Shown one piece after another: positions 30,658 to 33,455 of a stretch of 33,455 nt of DNA. The stretch is from Bacillota bacterium (GTDB lineage Bacteria; Bacillota; Clostridia; Oscillospirales; Ruminococcaceae): positions 1 to 33,455 of the forward strand of contig JAKPGH010000220.1 of the NCBI GenBank assembly GCA_029550985.1. The letters run 5' to 3'. Within the stretch, counting starts at the first letter, position 1. Every line of letters begins with the position of its first letter. Position numbers and translations under genes: made by a program. A model generated the notes under the pieces. The model had not been told where the DNA came from. It ran no database searches and saw only the letters and a program-made list of their open reading frames with translations.

Positions 30658-32007
30658 CTAAGCAGCAAAGGGATTTCTCCCGCTGCGGTAATCGTCAACA
30701 AGGGTTCTCGCAAGGTCGGCCTTGCTTTCCAGTGCCGCCAGCACCTTTTCATCCACGGTGCCACGGGCCACCAGATATAAATAGGTGCAGGGCATCCGCT
30801 GGCCCACCCGGTGTATCCGGGCCTTGGTCTGCTCAAAGTTCGACATGGAATAGTCGAGGGAGTAAAAGACCATGGTAGAGGCAGCGGTCAGGGTAATGCC
30901 AAGCCCCGCTGTGGCAATCTGGCCCACAAAGGCCATGACCTCCGGCTCATTTTGGAACCGCGCCACCTGCTCGTCCCGGTTCTTCACCTCGCCGGTGATG
31001 CAGGAATACCCAAGGCCCCGCTTTTCCAGCAATTTGCAGATGGCTTTGATTTCCGGGATAAAGCGGGCAATGATAACCAGCTTTTTCCCCTCGGCCACAG
31101 CCCCGTCCAGAATGTCCTCCAAGGCGGAGAGCTTGGCCGCGCTTACCTGCTCCACGGCAGCGGTTTTGTCATTTCCGAGAAAGCCGCCGGTGAGCTGGGA
31201 CAGCCGCAGTAGCCGGGTGAGGATGTTAGTGGCTGTAACCTCGCCACCGGCCAGTTCCGCATAGCTTTCTTTAACGAGGCCCCGGTATATCCGCAGGGCG
31301 GCGGGTTCCAACTCTATCTGCCGGATCACATCGGTGGTTTCCGGCAAATCCAGACATTCCGCCTTCGTCGCCCGGTAGGAAATGCTGTGGAGCTTTTCCG
31401 TCAGCTCGCCCTCCATGGATTTCTTCAAAACCGGGGTATGATTGCCATAGCCCACCATGTCGAAGTAGCGGTTGCGGAAAGCATAAAAGCTGTTCCCGTA
31501 AATGGCCGGGTTCAGAAATTTATACTGGCTGAACACATCAATGGCCTTGTTGGTGATAACCGTACCGGTGAGCAGGAGCCGGTAGCTGGCCTTTGCGCCC
31601 ATCCGGTGCATGGCCTTACTGGCGGCGATATTGTGGGTTTTGATCTTGTGGCCCTCGTCCGCGATAATCAGGTCGGGGTGCCATGCGGTCAAAGCCTTTT
31701 CCAGCCGCCATGCGGACTCATAGTTTACGACCACCACCTGCAGGGCGGTGCCGGTCATGTGCCGCAGGGTATCCAGCTTCTTGGCGCTGCTGCCGGACAG
31801 AACCGCCAGCGCATACGGGAAGGCGGCAAATTTCTGAAATTCCTCCTCCCATACGCCAAGGATGGAGAGCGGGGCCACAATCAGCACCCGGCGAATCCGG
31901 CCCGCCTGCGAAAGTGCGCCGGTAATGGCGATAGTAGTCAGTGTTTTCCCTGTGCCGGGTCAACCCATTTCCATGAGGAGCGCAGCCCCTTTACTGGAAA
32001 TGTTCAT
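30658..32007 (-). pseudogene. SNF2-type helicase, main part, with in-frame TGA in the P-loop
   Basis: From ATG 32007 (preceded by AAAGGTGG) the frame reads MNISSKGAALLMEMG, then TGA at 31960-31962, then PGTGKTLTTIAITGAL and 415 more residues of a clear SNF2 helicase. Motifs are VLIVAPLSILGVW (Ia), IIADEGHKIK (II, DEGH), LLLTGTVITN (III) and QTKARIHRVGQ (VI). Family members usually read MEMGTGKT, so nine bases including the stop appear inserted in the ATP-binding loop. The N-terminal 42 or so residues lie beyond an HNH gene at 32373-32561 in another frame. Without readthrough or editing no ATP-binding helicase can be made, so I class it as broken. Sequencing error is possible. Confidence 0.8.
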
Positions 32008-32434
32008 CGACACCACCACCTTTCTTCTTGCCAAAGCCATGCACGCGGCAATGTTCCGATTGGGAAGAAAGCACTTCGAGATTGACCGGATCGTTGTTTA
32101 GGATATTTCCATCTTTGTGATGGACGATTTCTCCGGGACGAAGCGGCCTTCCAATCATGGCTTCTGCAACGGCTCTATGCTCGTGCTTGCCGTAAAATTT
32201 GCGGTATGTTTTTCCTTTGCCAGTGCCAGAGAGCTTCGCATGGTGTTTTTTTCTGGATGACAGAAGGCCACCCGGCTTGTTTGCCGGATTTTCTGTGCGG
32301 TTATATTCCGCCAGCCGTTTTCGGTTCCATTGCTGAAAGTGAGCGAAACAGCAAAAATTATGTTCGCTTATTTCATGTTGAGGCTTCTGGAAGCTCCGAC
32401 CGCACAGGTGGCATTTCACCGTCGCTTGGGCCAT
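31991..32434 (-). CDS. HNH homing-type endonuclease inserted in the helicase gene
   Basis: The 147-residue protein starts at ATG 32434 (MAQATVKCHLCGRSFQKPQH), eight bases after GGGAGG. It has an N-terminal zinc-finger-like CHLC and CCF pair, a basic linker (GLLSSRKKHHAKLSGTGKGK) and the HNH_3 motif EHRAVAEAMIGRPL, EIVHHKDGNILNNDPVNLEV. Such HNH proteins are typical of phage introns and intron-less homing genes. The gene fills almost exactly the 431-nt gap separating the two helicase parts and its last 17 bases overlap the second part. There is no room outside the gene for a group I intron core. Confidence 0.9.
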   Translation of the reverse strand: MAQATVKCHLCGRSFQKPQHEISEHNFCCFAHFQQWNRKRLAEYNRTENPANKPGGLLSSRKKHHAKLSGTGKGKTYRKFYGKHEHRAVAEAMIGRPLRPGEIVHHKDGNILNNDPVNLEVLSSQSEHCRVHGFGKKKGGGVDEHFQ

Positions 32435-32561
32435 CCCGATCACCTCCCGGCAGCAGGCCAAACAGACCGCAGACAAAATTGAAGGCTTCGATCTGGTGCC
32501 GGTAAGGCGTGGCCTTGATCGGCATAAGCAGGGCCGGGCGGACATTCTCATGCACAATCAT
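32373..32561 (-). pseudogene. SNF2-type helicase, N-terminal fragment
   Basis: ATG 32561 follows a well-spaced GGAGGT and begins MIVHENVRPALLMPIKATPY, then RHQIEAFNFVCGLFGLLPGG, which is the Q-motif region expected just before SSKGAALLMEMG of the main helicase part. After about residue 42 the frame enters the HNH gene and continues as unrelated sequence to a stop at 32373 (62 residues in all). Removing about 431 nt would restore a continuous helicase frame. This shows the helicase gene was once intact and was split by the insertion. Whether the fragment has any product role is unknown. Confidence 0.85.
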
Positions 32562-32751
32562 GGCTGCCCACCTCCGGCACCTCCTGAACCGACAGCGCCT
32601 GCACACTGTCGCCGGGGACGATGATCGTCACACGGCGCATATCCCCGAACAAACGCCGCAGCACCCGCTCGCGCAGCCGAACCGTCTTACAGCGGACTAT
32701 GCCGCCGGTTTCCGGCCCGCTGGCAATGCAGATTTTTAAGTTATGTTTCAT
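32548..32751 (-). CDS. Unknown small protein, 67 residues
   Basis: The start is ATG 32751 (MKHNLKICIASGPETGGIVR). The protein is mostly beta with a basic centre (RLRERVLRRLFGDMRRVTII) and ends VPEVGSHDCA. No family is recognised; the basic helix would allow nucleic acid binding. It overlaps the helicase N-terminal fragment by 14 nt. The start codon and ribosome site lie in one arm of an 11-bp inverted repeat, suggesting translational control. Confidence 0.7.
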   Translation of the reverse strand: MKHNLKICIASGPETGGIVRCKTVRLRERVLRRLFGDMRRVTIIVPGDSVQALSVQEVPEVGSHDCA

Positions 32752-32819
32752 TTGCCTTTCACCTCTTTCTGAGAGCCGGTTTTTGTAGCTCTCACTGTTA
32801 GGCCACGGGAAAGGCAAAT
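32750..32819 (-). promoter_or_regulatory. RBS-sequestering inverted repeat in the leader of the 67-residue gene
   Basis: ATTTGCCTTTC (minus strand, 32819-32809) is a perfect 11-bp match to GAAAGGCAAAT (32760-32750), which includes the start codon of the small gene. A second hairpin (GAGAGC with GCTCTC, 32771-32793) lies inside the loop. The structure would hide the start in the mRNA until opened by a ribosome finishing the upstream gene, a protein or a ligand. Confidence 0.55.
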
Positions 32820-32832
32820 TGTAAGGGTCAGA

Positions 32833-33222
32833 TTAAAAATTATTTTTAATCTTCTGGTATATCCGCCTTAGGCGGTCATGGATTGCCACATGGGAAACGC
32901 CTTCTTCACGGGCAATCTCCGAGATTTTCTCATTTTCAAAATAGACCCGGCGCACCAGCTCCCGCTGGGCCGAGGTAAGGGCCTCCATGGCCCGGAGCAA
33001 GCGGGCCATATCTTCTCGCTTCAAAACTTGCTCCTCCGTATTTTCAGGGGAGAGGAACGCCTCGCCTTCGTATTCCATCCCATCGAGGGAAATATGGCGG
33101 CGGGTTTCCTTGTGGTCGTTGTTATATTCCTGCCGGTCAAAATCCACCAGCAGCTCCCCAAGGTTGTCGTCCACCTCGATTTCAGATATTTCTCCATTTA
33201 CAAATTCATACCGGACTTTCAA
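32833..33222 (-). CDS. Sigma-70 region 4-like regulator
   Basis: I choose TTG 33222 as start (MKVRYEFVNGEISEIEVDDN), nine bases after AAAGGAG, giving 129 residues; the open frame extends 12 codons upstream. Residues 30-50 contain FDRQEYNNDHKETRRHISLD, a pattern known from sigma-like proteins of clostridial mobile elements. The C-terminus is a sigma region 4 helix-turn-helix (LTSAQRELVRRVYFENEKIS, then EIAREEGVSHVAIHDRLRRI). It probably acts as an early transcription regulator or modifier of host RNA polymerase. It is the first gene after the strong terminator at 33275-33321. Confidence 0.88.
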   Translation of the reverse strand: MKVRYEFVNGEISEIEVDDNLGELLVDFDRQEYNNDHKETRRHISLDGMEYEGEAFLSPENTEEQVLKREDMARLLRAMEALTSAQRELVRRVYFENEKISEIAREEGVSHVAIHDRLRRIYQKIKNNF

Positions 33223-33274
33223 TTTGCCGTTCTCCTTTCGGAGCCCGGCAAGCGGCACCTTTGCCGCTAAAACG

Positions 33275-33321
33275 AAAAAAAGAGCCTGACAAGCAGCACA
33301 AAAGTGCCGCTTGTCAGGCTC
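33275..33321 (-). terminator. Strong terminator upstream of the sigma-like gene
   Basis: An 18-bp stem with one A-C mismatch (33282-33299 pairing with 33304-33321) closes an AAAA loop and is followed on the minus strand by seven T residues (33281-33275). It ends whatever is transcribed from the right of the window, including the structured segment at 33322-33455. Confidence 0.92.
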
Positions 33322-33455
33322 AATATCCCATCTGTCTTTCTTTCAAGACAGCGTGATGAAGGGGCAACCACAGATGATGGAATGAAATCACCCCTTCGTG
33401 CATCATGCTCAGACAAACGCCGCACCGGTTTCCCGGCTTCGCTGTCCGTTGCCCG
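33322..33455 (-). ncRNA. Structured non-coding segment, partial at right edge
   Basis: No open frame with a ribosome site fits these 134 bp. On the minus strand I see a CCGG-GAAA-CCGG hairpin, a longer stem joining GAAGGGG to CCCCTTC across about 25 bases, and CTGTCTT-GAAAGA-AAGACAG, followed by the strong terminator. Successive hairpins ending in a terminator are typical of a small RNA or a regulatory leader. The 5' end is outside the window and I cannot match it to a known family. Confidence 0.4.

Noticed and set aside
31960-31962. Host-wide reading of TGA as tryptophan
   Set aside because: Several genes here end in TGA at tight ATGA junctions (for example 3057, 7329 and 17450), and reading through them would destroy normal gene ends.
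31991-32434. Group I intron carrying the HNH gene
   Set aside because: The intervening sequence between helicase parts is only about 431 nt and almost all of it is HNH coding sequence overlapping the second part, leaving no room for a separate P3-P7 core. An intron whose core overlaps the gene is not fully excluded.
32548-32817. 89-residue form of the small protein upstream of the helicase
   Set aside because: The first 22 codons lie in the hairpin-rich leader without a ribosome site; ATG 32751 is better placed.
1-33455. CRISPR array, insertion sequence or attachment site
   Set aside because: I saw no regularly spaced direct repeats, no transposase and no integrase or tRNA-gene junction. 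The only tandem repeats are inside the tape measure gene and at the late promoter.

Overview
The window is an almost fully coding stretch of a tailed-phage (siphovirus) genome, most likely a prophage of a gut-type Clostridia host (Bacillota). The phage call rests on an unbroken set of recognisable head, tail, packaging and replication genes. The host call is inference. It comes from strong AGGAGG-type ribosome sites, moderately high GC, chained ATGA start/stop overlaps, and families typical of clostridial prophages (DUF1492, DUF4314, HK97-type head genes, P4/D5 primase-helicase). Every gene I support lies on the minus strand, so transcription runs from high to low coordinates. Integrase, repressor, lysis genes and the distal tail fibre end are outside the window.

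Layout in transcription order. (1) 33.4-24.1 kb, early/replication: a structured non-coding edge with a strong terminator, a sigma-region-4-like regulator, a small unknown protein, an SNF2 helicase gene split by an HNH endonuclease and carrying an in-frame TGA in its P-loop, two unknown replication-module proteins, a family A DNA polymerase, a deoxyribosyltransferase-like protein, a primase-helicase, a VRR-NUC nuclease and a DUF1492 regulator. (2) 23.65-22.0 kb, the switch to late genes: terminator, three 10-bp phased repeats over a -10 box, a leader terminator, an HNH packaging-type nuclease, a small protein, a terminator, a palindrome-rich non-coding gap (candidate cos) and the small terminase. 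(3) 22.0-14.55 kb, an accessory block between small and large terminase: a ParB-fold protein, two tandem Mom-like GNAT-fold DNA-modification proteins, a tRNA-like element, a zinc-ribbon protein, a ParB-methyltransferase fusion with a degenerate catalytic motif, and eight small genes mostly of unknown function, with repeated promoters and a terminator just before terL. (4) 14.55-0 kb, late structural genes in HK97 order: large terminase, portal, ClpP-like protease, capsid, head fibre, connector set, major tail protein, tail assembly chaperone with a -1 frameshift, tape measure, distal tail protein, tail endopeptidase and an FN3 tail protein running off the left edge.

The most interesting part is block 3. 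Two diverged Mom-like proteins, a ParB-fold protein and a ParB-MTase fusion sit together between the packaging genes, driven by a family of near-identical promoters (TTGTCT/TTGCTT, 17-nt spacer, TAATCT) with a recurrent TGTGA half-site at the expected transcription start. This looks like a DNA hypermodification and counter-defence island of the virion genome. The enzymatic role is inferred from motifs, not shown.
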